A stretch of DNA of 64,000 bases from Nonomuraea rubra (GTDB lineage: Bacteria > Actinomycetota > Actinomycetes > Streptosporangiales > Streptosporangiaceae), in the NCBI RefSeq assembly GCF_014207985.1, contig NZ_JACHMI010000001.1, positions 11,329,001-11,393,000 on the forward strand, read 5' to 3'. A program made the translations under genes and the position numbers. The notes beneath the pieces are model-generated. The model made no database searches and was not told the origin of the DNA. It saw nothing but the letters and a program-made list of their open reading frames with translations. Shown here piece after piece: positions 53,090 through 60,522 of the stretch (position 1 is the stretch's first letter; each line of letters opens with the position of its first letter).

Positions 53090-54238
53090 ATGGACACGCG
53101 TGCCGCCATGGAGCCGAGCCCCCGCGTCCTCGACGCCGCGGCCAGGCCGGCGAGCGTAGACCTCGTCATCCCCGTGCTCAACGAGGAGCGCGCGCTCCCC
53201 GGCTGCGTCCGCACGCTGGTCCGTTTCCTCGACGCCGGGTTCCCGCTGCCGTGGCGGATCACGATCGTGGACAACGGCAGCACCGACGGCACCTGGCGGG
53301 TCGCCACGGCGCTGGCCGGCGAGCTGGAGCGGGTGCACGCCCGGCGGCTGGACATCAGGGGCCGGGGCGCGGCGCTGCGCGCGGCCTGGCAGGACAGCCC
53401 GGCCGACGTCGTGGCGTACATGGACGTCGATCTGTCCACCGACCTCGACGCCCTGTTCCCGCTGGTGGCGGCGGTGGCCGCCGGCCACTCCGAGCTCGCC
53501 GTCGGCACCCGGCTGGCGCCCGGCGCGCGCACCCGCCGCTCGCTGCGCCGCGAGGTGGTGTCACGGGGTTACAACGCCCTGCTCAGGCACGGTTTCGGGG
53601 TCCGGTTCAGCGACGCGCAGTGCGGGTTCAAGGCGGCCAGGACGGACGTCGTCAGGCCGCTGCTGCGCAAGGTCGAGGACGACGCGTGGTTCTTCGACAC
53701 CGAGCTGCTGCTGCTGGCCGAGCACAACGGGCTGCGCGTGCACGAGGTGCCGGTGGACTGGATCGAGGACGCCGACTCCCGCGTCAAGGTGGTCAGGACG
53801 GCCATCGACGACCTGAAGGGCCTCGCCAGGGTGGCCTGGTCGATGTCGACGGGCCGCGCCCGGGTCCAGGTACGCAGGGCCGCCCCGGCGCCGATCCACC
53901 CGGACGCGATCCTCACCCGCCCAATTTTCGACATTTCTGCATTTATCGCGATAATCCCTGGAATTCTGCATGCGCTGGCGTACATCCCGTTACGGGAAAT
54001 GTGGTCGCCGGCGCCGGCGAATCTCGGCGCGCTCCTCCTGGCCGGAATCGTCAGCCTCACGGCCCGCCACCGGTCGGCCGTCCGCGCCGCGGCCCGATGC
54101 GCGGTTCTCTACGCCCTCACCACCGCGGCCGTCCTGTGCGTGCCGGCCCAGGGCGCCGTGCCCGAGTCGGGCGCCGTCGCGGCCACGTACTGCCTGCTCG
54201 CCCTGCTCCGCTTGGTCTTCTCCCGGACAAGGAACTGA
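53090..54238 (+). CDS. Dolichol-phosphate-mannose-synthase-like GT2
   Basis: A 382-aa membrane-associated transferase. GT-A domain 22-260: VDLVIPVLNEERALPGCV, VDNGSTDGTW, catalytic MDVDLSTDLD (111-120), and RFSDAQCGFKAART. Residues about 290-380 hold three or four membrane helices. Such enzymes move a sugar from a nucleotide to polyprenyl phosphate for use outside the membrane, consistent with a GT-C partner upstream. AGGGGAG lies close before the ATG. The segment 53925-54000 is lower in GC. Confidence 0.87.
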   Translation: MDTRAAMEPSPRVLDAAARPASVDLVIPVLNEERALPGCVRTLVRFLDAGFPLPWRITIVDNGSTDGTWRVATALAGELERVHARRLDIRGRGAALRAAWQDSPADVVAYMDVDLSTDLDALFPLVAAVAAGHSELAVGTRLAPGARTRRSLRREVVSRGYNALLRHGFGVRFSDAQCGFKAARTDVVRPLLRKVEDDAWFFDTELLLLAEHNGLRVHEVPVDWIEDADSRVKVVRTAIDDLKGLARVAWSMSTGRARVQVRRAAPAPIHPDAILTRPIFDISAFIAIIPGILHALAYIPLREMWSPAPANLGALLLAGIVSLTARHRSAVRAAARCAVLYALTTAAVLCVPAQGAVPESGAVAATYCLLALLRLVFSRTRN

Positions 54239-54241
54239 TCG

Positions 54242-54943
54242 ATGGAAACCACTGAGATCCGCCGCCTGATCGCGCTCGAGGACACCCACTGGTGGTACCG
54301 CGAGCGCCGCGCCATCCTGCGCAGGGAGCTGCGCGGGCTGGGGCGTCCGGGCCGGGCGCTGGACATCGGCGCCGCGGGTGGCGGGAACACCCAGGTGCTG
54401 GTCGAGGCGGGCTGGGACGCGACCGCGACCGACCAGTGCGAGGCCGCGGTCGAGACGGCCAGGAAGCGGGGGCTCAAGGCGGTCAGGGCGGACGCGCGGG
54501 CGCTGCCGTTCGAGACGTCCAGCGTGAGCCTGGTGACCGCGTTCGACGTCCTGGAGCACATCCGCGAGGACCACCTGGTCACCGAGGAGATCGCCCGGGT
54601 GCTGGCGCCCGGCGGGCACGCGTTGATCGCGGTGCCGTGCGACATGTCGCTGTGGTCGGCGCACGACGACGCCGTCGGCCACGTACGCCGCTACGGCCGC
54701 GACTCGCTCACGGTCGTCGTCGAGAAGGCCGGGCTGACCGTCGACCGCATCTGGAGCTGGAACGTGCTCCTGCGCCCCCTCGTGGCCCGCCACCGGCGGC
54801 GCTCCAGCGCCGGCAGCGACCTGCGCAGGACCCCCATCCTGCTGAACGCGGGGCTGTCGGCGGTCGTCTGCGCCGAGCGTTACCTGCCGGTCAAGTCGCT
54901 CCGAGGGGTGACGCTCTTCCTGCGGGCCCGGCTCAACAGGTAA
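54242..54943 (+). CDS. Class I SAM-dependent methyltransferase
   Basis: A 233-aa methyltransferase. ALDIGAAGGGNTQVL (39-53) is the SAM-binding motif I, ADARALPFETSSVSLVTAFD motifs II/III, HIREDHLVTEEIARVLAPGG motif IV. Near the end HDDAVGHVRRYGRDSL is the pattern of polysaccharide- and ubiquinone-type methyltransferases. AAGGAA lies 9 nt before the ATG; only 3 nt separate it from the GT2 stop. It probably methylates a sugar or lipid carrier of the polymer. Confidence 0.87.
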   Translation: METTEIRRLIALEDTHWWYRERRAILRRELRGLGRPGRALDIGAAGGGNTQVLVEAGWDATATDQCEAAVETARKRGLKAVRADARALPFETSSVSLVTAFDVLEHIREDHLVTEEIARVLAPGGHALIAVPCDMSLWSAHDDAVGHVRRYGRDSLTVVVEKAGLTVDRIWSWNVLLRPLVARHRRRSSAGSDLRRTPILLNAGLSAVVCAERYLPVKSLRGVTLFLRARLNR

Positions 54944-55007
54944 GGGTGCCCAGACCGAGACCATAGGGCACGCCAGGGCGGGCGAGGTTGCCTCTAGGCT
55001 TTGCTGT

Positions 55008-55688
55008 GTGGTGATTCATGCCCTACTCGCGGCTTCCTTAGCCCTTACCTCGCTGCCTGCCCAGGCCGCTCAGACCGCCGCCGTCGACTGCGCCCGGGTC
55101 AAGTGCCTGGCGCTGACCTTCGACGACGGGCCGGGCAAGGACACCCCGGCCCTGCTGAAGGAGCTGTCCAAGGCGGGGGCCAAGGCCACGTTCTTCCTCG
55201 TGGGCAAGCGGGTGGAGGAGCGGCCGGAGGTGGCCAGGCAGATCGTCGCGCGCGGGCACGCGATCGGCAACCACACCTACTCGCACGCCTCGCTGCCGGC
55301 ACATTCCGACAACGAGATCCTGGACGAGCTCAAGGTCACCCAGGAGGTGATCGAGGAGGTAACGGGCAGGCGTCCGACGATGTTCCGCCCGCCGTACGGG
55401 CACACGGACGAGCGGGTGCTGGGGCTGGCGGGCCAGACGGAGCTGGCGCAGATCCTGTGGACGCACACCACGCTCGACTGGAGCCTGCGGGACACCAAGA
55501 AGATCAAGGCGACCGTGCTGAAGATGGCCAGGCGCGACGGCGTGATCCTGATGCACGACGTGGTGCCGCAGACGGTGCGGGTCATGCCGGAGATCCTCAG
55601 GGAGCTCAAGAAGCGCGGCTACCACCTCGTCACGGTGCCCACACTGCTGCGCGGCAAGGGTCCGACGCCAGGGGAGAGCTACTTCTGA
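55008..55688 (+). CDS. Secreted polysaccharide deacetylase (NodB domain)
   Basis: A 226-aa exported deacetylase (CE4). Signal peptide MVIHALLAASLALTSLPAQA, then catalytic TFDDGPG (D39, D40), zinc ligands H89 and H93 in GNHTYSH, RPPYGHTD and LMHDVV, so all five CE4 motifs are intact. Acts on N-acetylated wall or glycopolymer sugars outside the cell. GTG at 55008; TAGGCT about 8 nt upstream suggests a leaderless transcript. It could remove acetyl groups from the polymer made by this locus or from peptidoglycan. Confidence 0.9.
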   Translation: MVIHALLAASLALTSLPAQAAQTAAVDCARVKCLALTFDDGPGKDTPALLKELSKAGAKATFFLVGKRVEERPEVARQIVARGHAIGNHTYSHASLPAHSDNEILDELKVTQEVIEEVTGRRPTMFRPPYGHTDERVLGLAGQTELAQILWTHTTLDWSLRDTKKIKATVLKMARRDGVILMHDVVPQTVRVMPEILRELKKRGYHLVTVPTLLRGKGPTPGESYF

Positions 55689-55719
55689 GCAGTTCCCCCC
55701 TCAGTTCGGGAATGGAACC

Positions 55720-57156
55720 ATGGGGAGAGACACCAGGCGCAGGCCCTGGGTGGCGCTGGCGACCTTCCTGATCGTCCAGGCCGTGCTCGGCTGCTGGTGG
55801 GCGGCGTTCTACCCGGGTCTGTTCAGCCGCGACTCGGTGCTCTACCTCAGCCACACGATGGTGGGGCCCTGGGTGAGCGATCACTCGGTGGTCTACGACG
55901 CGCTGCTGTGGCTGAGCTTCACCAAGACCGGTGACCTGGGCGCCGTCACGTTCGCGCAGACCACGGCCATGGCCGGGGCGCTGACCTACCTGGCGCAGTC
56001 GCTGAAGGCGATGGGCGCGCCGCGGCTGCTGACGACCGTGGTGGTCGTGCTGATGCCGCTGGCGCCGCCGGTGGGCGCGTTCACGGTGACGTTGTGGAAG
56101 GACGTGCCGTTCACGATCTGCGCCGTGGCCATCGCGGGCCTGTGCGCGCGGATCGCCGCCAGGCGCGCCGTCGGCGTGCCCGCGCTGGCCGGGCTGGCGC
56201 TGCTGTTCGTGGCGCTCGGGCTCTTCCGCGCCAACGGCTTCCTCATCGCGGGCGTGGCCGTGCTGGCGCTGGTGGTGCTCGTCCCGGCCGTGCGGCTGCG
56301 GCTGCTGCTCACCGGCACGCTCGCCGCCGCGCTGCCGCTCGTGCTCTCGAACGTGGTGTTCCCGCAGTTCGGCATCGTGGCCCCGTCGAAGACGTACGTC
56401 TACCACACCGCGTACGGGGACATCGCGGTCGCCTACCGGCAGCGGCCGGACCTGTTCACCCCGCGGGACATCAGCCTCATGTCCGCGGTGGCGCCGATCG
56501 AGCGGTGGTGGGAGGGCGGCACCTGCTACACGATCAACCCGCTGATCTGGCGCAAGGACTTCAGCTGGCCGCAGGCCGACCTGCACGCCGGCGAGCTGCT
56601 GGAGCTGTGGCGGCGGCTGCTGGTCACCGAGCCGCGGCTGGTCGTGGACGCGCGGCTGTGCAGGGGCGCGATCGCGTGGCGACCGGTGCAGGACGAGCAG
56701 GTGACCGGGGGGATGACGTACCGGTTCTCGCGGCGGCCGAACGCCGACACGTACGTGGGGCCGGACAAGGTGGCGGACTTCCCCGGGCGGTGGGTGTACT
56801 CGCTGCGGCCGCTGTCCCTGGAGCTCAACCAGGTGGCCGATCCTTGGCTGACCGGGGCGCTGATGCCCGAGTGGGACTGGGTGTTGTGGCGGGGGGCGTC
56901 GTGGGCGTACCTGTCGTACCTGGCGGTGGGGCTGGGGGCGTGGGCGCTGCGCAACCGGTACGTGCTGGGGGTGGCGGCCGTGGTGGCCGGGCAGCAGCTC
57001 GCCGTGCTGGCCAACATCTCGGCGCAGGACTTCCGTTACATGGCCTCGCCGATCTTCATCGGGGCGTTGCTGGTGCCGCTGTTCCTGGGGAGCCTGGTGC
57101 GGCTGTCGGCGGAGGCAGGGCAGGCGCTGCGGCGGCGCCTCGACAGGCGGGCCTAG
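55720..57156 (+). CDS. Polytopic membrane protein, DUF6020-like
   Basis: A 478-aa integral membrane protein with about 9-10 helices and one large loop (about 250-380). FYPGLFSRDSVLYLSHTM and TLWKDVPFTICAV resemble DUF6020-type proteins (PGxxSxDS and WKDxPF patterns) often near wall-polymer genes; their function is unproven, possibly GT-C-like. ATG follows the deacetylase stop by 31 nt. Its stop shares the CTAG tetranucleotide with the convergent receiver gene. It closes the glycopolymer locus. Confidence 0.8.
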   Translation: MGRDTRRRPWVALATFLIVQAVLGCWWAAFYPGLFSRDSVLYLSHTMVGPWVSDHSVVYDALLWLSFTKTGDLGAVTFAQTTAMAGALTYLAQSLKAMGAPRLLTTVVVVLMPLAPPVGAFTVTLWKDVPFTICAVAIAGLCARIAARRAVGVPALAGLALLFVALGLFRANGFLIAGVAVLALVVLVPAVRLRLLLTGTLAAALPLVLSNVVFPQFGIVAPSKTYVYHTAYGDIAVAYRQRPDLFTPRDISLMSAVAPIERWWEGGTCYTINPLIWRKDFSWPQADLHAGELLELWRRLLVTEPRLVVDARLCRGAIAWRPVQDEQVTGGMTYRFSRRPNADTYVGPDKVADFPGRWVYSLRPLSLELNQVADPWLTGALMPEWDWVLWRGASWAYLSYLAVGLGAWALRNRYVLGVAAVVAGQQLAVLANISAQDFRYMASPIFIGALLVPLFLGSLVRLSAEAGQALRRRLDRRA

Positions 57157-57620
57157 GCGTTGTCGTCCCCGCCGAACGCCGGCGCGCGGCCGGGCAGCCG
57201 CACCACCGTGACGAAGAACTCGTCGATCTGGCGGATCACGGCCATGAAGCGGTCGAGATCGACGGGTTTGCTCACGTAGGCGTTCGCGAACAGCTCGTAG
57301 CTGCGCAGGATGTCCTCCTCGGCCGAGGAGGTGGTGAGCACCACGACGGGGATGGAGCGCAGCTCGGGGTCGCCCTTGATGCGTTCGAGCACCTGACGGC
57401 CGTCGTACTTGGGCAGGTTGAGGTCGAGCAGGATCAGGTCGGGGCGCGGCGCGGCGGCGTGCTCGCCGCGCCGGTAGACGAAGTCGAGCGCCTCCAGGCC
57501 GTCCCTGACGACGTGCAGGTTGTTGCGGATCTTGTTGTCCTCGAACGCCTCGCGCGTGATGAGCTCGTCGCCGGGGTCGTCCTCGACGAGGAGGACTTCG
57601 ATGGGCTGTCCGGTCGTCAT
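57153..57620 (-). CDS. Stand-alone response regulator receiver (Rcp1-like)
   Basis: A 155-aa single receiver domain: acidic E13-D14-D15, phospho-acceptor D66 (LILLDLNLPKYDG), TTSSAEEDI and YVSKPVD. It lacks an output domain and is of the Rcp1 type that couples to CHASE3/HAMP or phytochrome kinases. The ATG overlaps the kinase stop by 4 nt. Likely a phosphate shuttle to the receiver-phosphatase protein of the same operon. Confidence 0.92.
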   Translation of the reverse strand: MTTGQPIEVLLVEDDPGDELITREAFEDNKIRNNLHVVRDGLEALDFVYRRGEHAAAPRPDLILLDLNLPKYDGRQVLERIKGDPELRSIPVVVLTTSSAEEDILRSYELFANAYVSKPVDLDRFMAVIRQIDEFFVTVVRLPGRAPAFGGDDNA

Positions 57621-59182
57621 GAGCTCTTTCCTTCGTGGTCGCCGGCGGGCAGGGTGAAGCACAGGCGGGCGCCGCCGGTGTAGCCGGTGTCCAGCCAGAT
57701 CCGGCCGCCGTGGTTCTCGACGATCTTCTTGCACATCGCCAGGCCGATGCCGGTGCCGCTGTACTGCTCGCGGCTGTGCAGGCGCTGGAAGATGACGAAG
57801 ATCTTGTCCGCGAACTCGGGCTCGACGCCGATGCCGTTGTCCGCCACGGAGAACTCCCAGCCGTCCGCCCCGGGCTCGCACCCGATGCGGATCAGCGGCG
57901 CGCGGGCCGGGTCGCGGAACTTGATCGCGTTGCTGATGAGGTTCTGCCAGAGCAGGCGCAACATCGTGGGGTCACCGATGACGGCGGGCAGCTTGCCGGG
58001 GCGCTCGAACCGGGCGCCGGACTCCTCCGCCGGGGCCGACAGGTCGTCGATCACCTTGTCCAGCGTCTCCTCCAGCTCGACGGGCTCGCGCTCGTCGTAC
58101 ACCCTGCCCACCCGGGAGAACCTCAGCAGGTCGTTGATGAGGACCTGCATCCGGGTGGCCCCGTCCACGGCGAAGCGGATGTACTGCTTGCCGCGCTCGT
58201 CCAGCACCTCCCCGTAGCGCTTCTCCAGGAGCTGGCAGAAGGTGGCGACCTTGCGCAGCGGCTCCTGGAGGTCGTGCGAGGCCACGTACGCGAACTGCTC
58301 CAGCTCGGCGTTCGACCGCCGCAGCTCCACGGCCTGCGCGTCGAGGTCGGCGGCCTGCTCGCGCAGCAGCACCTGCTGCCGGTGGGAGTCACCCAGCGCC
58401 TGCATGATCCGTACGCGCATCAGGTCCACGTCCTCGGCGACCTCGCGGATGTCGGCGGGGCCCCTGGCCGGGATGACGTGCTCGAAGTCGCCGGCGGCGA
58501 TCTCGCGGGAGGCCGTGCGGAGCTGGTCGAGCGGCCGGACGACCGCGCGGCGCAGCAGGATTGCCATGCCCGCCACGGCCAGCGGGAACAGCACGAGCAT
58601 GGCCAGGAACGACCAGTTGCGCAGCCGCTCGGCCCTGGACAGCTCGGCCCGTGAGCTCTCCCTGAGCTCGGCGAGGAGGTCGTTCTGCCGCTGGAGCATC
58701 GTCCTGATCTCGTCGAACGCCTGCTTGCCCGCCTCCACCGTCACGCCGGGGACGCCGCCACCCTCGCGCCGCTCGGCGGTCATGGGCTCGGCGTACTCCC
58801 TGCGCCAGGCGGCGGCCCTGTCGCTGATGGCGTTCAGCTCGGCGAGCAGCCCCGGCCGGTCGCCGACGTACGCGGCCACCTGCGCGCGGCTGTGCCGCTC
58901 GGCGGCCACCCCCTCGGCGTACGGCTGCAGGAACTCCTGCCGGCCGGTCAGCAGGAAGCCCCTGACCCCGGTCTCCTGGTCGATCAGGGCCTTCTGCATC
59001 TGGGACGCCTCGATCGCGGCCGGCGAGATGCGGGCGGTCAGCTCGTCGGACAGGCTGCTCGTCCGCTCGATCATGACGGCGCCCATCACCGCGCAGCACA
59101 CGATCAGGACGGCGAAGGCCGCGATCATCACCAGGAACCAGCCGTGCACGGTCAGGCGGCGCAGGCGGGACGCTTCGGTCAT
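57617..59182 (-). CDS. CHASE3-HAMP sensor histidine kinase
   Basis: A 521-aa membrane kinase. TM1 at about 15-38, extracytoplasmic CHASE3 domain 40-185 (QKALIDQETGVRGFLLTG), TM2 191-212, HAMP 213-265, HisKA with SHDLQEPLRK (His303), and HATPase_c with NLISNAIKF, VADNGIGVEP and GTGIGLAMCKKI. No DNA-binding partner lies nearby; instead it is flanked by a receiver-PP2C phosphatase and a lone receiver, suggesting a partner-switching output (anti-anti-sigma). ATG at 59182 begins MTEASRLRRL; a near-copy of this start sits just upstream. Confidence 0.92.
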   Translation of the reverse strand: MTEASRLRRLTVHGWFLVMIAAFAVLIVCCAVMGAVMIERTSSLSDELTARISPAAIEASQMQKALIDQETGVRGFLLTGRQEFLQPYAEGVAAERHSRAQVAAYVGDRPGLLAELNAISDRAAAWRREYAEPMTAERREGGGVPGVTVEAGKQAFDEIRTMLQRQNDLLAELRESSRAELSRAERLRNWSFLAMLVLFPLAVAGMAILLRRAVVRPLDQLRTASREIAAGDFEHVIPARGPADIREVAEDVDLMRVRIMQALGDSHRQQVLLREQAADLDAQAVELRRSNAELEQFAYVASHDLQEPLRKVATFCQLLEKRYGEVLDERGKQYIRFAVDGATRMQVLINDLLRFSRVGRVYDEREPVELEETLDKVIDDLSAPAEESGARFERPGKLPAVIGDPTMLRLLWQNLISNAIKFRDPARAPLIRIGCEPGADGWEFSVADNGIGVEPEFADKIFVIFQRLHSREQYSGTGIGLAMCKKIVENHGGRIWLDTGYTGGARLCFTLPAGDHEGKSS

Positions 59183-59257
59183 ACGCGCTCTCTCCACCGC
59201 AGGCGAGACGTTTCGGTCATGCCTGCTCTCTCCACCGCAGGTGCACCACGGCGAGGT
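59179..59257 (-). repeat. 38-bp junction duplication with 13-codon ORF
   Basis: The segment joining the end of the phosphatase gene to the start of the kinase gene is present twice in tandem (about 38 bp per copy, each with CTGCGGTGGAGAGAGC then ATGACCGAA). The result is a short in-between open frame, MTETSRLRWRERV, from 59220 to 59179, that overlaps the phosphatase stop and the kinase start by ATGA on both sides and so keeps translational coupling. Confidence 0.8.
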
Positions 59258-60395
59258 CGTCGGCGGGCGCGTCGGGCGCGGTGACCTCCTCGACGTCGGC
59301 GATCAGCGCGTCGAGGAAGCCTTCGCCGTCGAGGTGCGCGTGCCGCCTGGCCAGCTCCAGCAGCCCCTCCTCGCCCAGCCAGCGCGGCGGCGCGCCGGGC
59401 AGGCGGCGCTCGAACAGGCCGTCGGTGTAGAGCGTGAGCCCGCCGCCCCTGGGCAGCTCCAGCACGTCCTGGTGCCAGTCGGCCTCCACCGGCAGGCCGA
59501 GCGCGAGGCTGTGCGCCGGGTCGGCCAGGCTCACCGCGTCGCCGTCGTGCAGCAGCATGCCGGGGTGGCCGGCCCGCCAGATCCGCACCGTGCGCTGGTC
59601 GGGCTCCAGGACGAGCGTGGACATGGTGACGAAGATGTCCGTGCCGGGCCGTTCGGCCTCCAGGATGCGTTCGAGCCTGCGCAGCAGGGCCGCGCCCGTC
59701 ACGCCGCTGAGCACCAGCGCCCGCCAGGCGATGCGCAGGCAGACGCCGAGCGCGGCCTCGTCGGGGCCGTGCCCGCAGACGTCGCCGATGACGGCGTGCA
59801 CGGCCTTGTCGTCGGACTCGACGACGTCGAAGAAGTCGCCGCCGAGCGTGGCCGAGCCCCTGCTGGGGCGGTACCGCGAGGCCACCCCGATCGGCATGCT
59901 CTGCAGCAGCGGCGTGGGCAGCAGGCCGCGCTCCAGGCGCTCGTTCTCCTTGGCGCGCACGCGCTCGGCGTGCAGCGCCACGGCGGCCTGCTCGGCCTGC
60001 TTGCGCTGCATCGCGTAACGCAGCGTCCGGCCCAGCCACTCGGCCTCGACCCGGCCCTTGACCAGGTAGTCCTGCGCGCCCGCCGTCAACGCCGCCAGGC
60101 CCGCCTGCTCCTCGGCCAGGCCGGTGAGCACCACGACGGCCGCGTCGCCCGCCTCCTCGATCACGGCGGACAGGGCCGAGAACTCGTACGCGTCGGGCAG
60201 CCCGAGGTCCAGCAGCACGCACTGCGGCCGCAACCGGACCAGGGCCCGCCTGGCCTCGTCCACGGAACGCGCCCACTCCAGGCGTACGGCCAGGCCGCTG
60301 TCCTCCAGCAACTCCTCGACGATGAACGCGTCCTGCGGATCGTCCTCGACGAGCAACACCAACGGCTGCCTGCCGTACTCGCTCGCATGGCCCAT
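59217..60395 (-). CDS. Receiver domain-PP2C (SpoIIE/RsbU-type) serine phosphatase
   Basis: A 392-aa cytoplasmic protein: receiver domain 10-125 (LLVEDDPQD, phospho-acceptor D63 in LLDLGLPDAY), a short coiled-coil linker (KQAEQAAVALHAERVRAKEN), and PP2C domain 180-385 with LGGDFFDVV, GDVCGHGPDEA and TDGLFERR metal sites. Such proteins dephosphorylate anti-anti-sigma factors when the receiver is phosphorylated. ATG at 60395 (MGHASEYGRQ) is assumed; an upstream open frame to 60485 has no better support. First gene of the three-gene operon. Confidence 0.88.
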   Translation of the reverse strand: MGHASEYGRQPLVLLVEDDPQDAFIVEELLEDSGLAVRLEWARSVDEARRALVRLRPQCVLLDLGLPDAYEFSALSAVIEEAGDAAVVVLTGLAEEQAGLAALTAGAQDYLVKGRVEAEWLGRTLRYAMQRKQAEQAAVALHAERVRAKENERLERGLLPTPLLQSMPIGVASRYRPSRGSATLGGDFFDVVESDDKAVHAVIGDVCGHGPDEAALGVCLRIAWRALVLSGVTGAALLRRLERILEAERPGTDIFVTMSTLVLEPDQRTVRIWRAGHPGMLLHDGDAVSLADPAHSLALGLPVEADWHQDVLELPRGGGLTLYTDGLFERRLPGAPPRWLGEEGLLELARRHAHLDGEGFLDALIADVEEVTAPDAPADDLAVVHLRWREQA

Positions 60396-60522
60396 GCGGG
60401 CTTCGCCACTCCTTCCGAACCGCGGGTCACGGGCACCCTCGCCAACCGCGGTCCGCGTTGGCCCAGGAGAAGCCTCCCTTCCCACAAACCTCAGAGGTAT
60501 GCGCGCATACGTGACGATCGGC

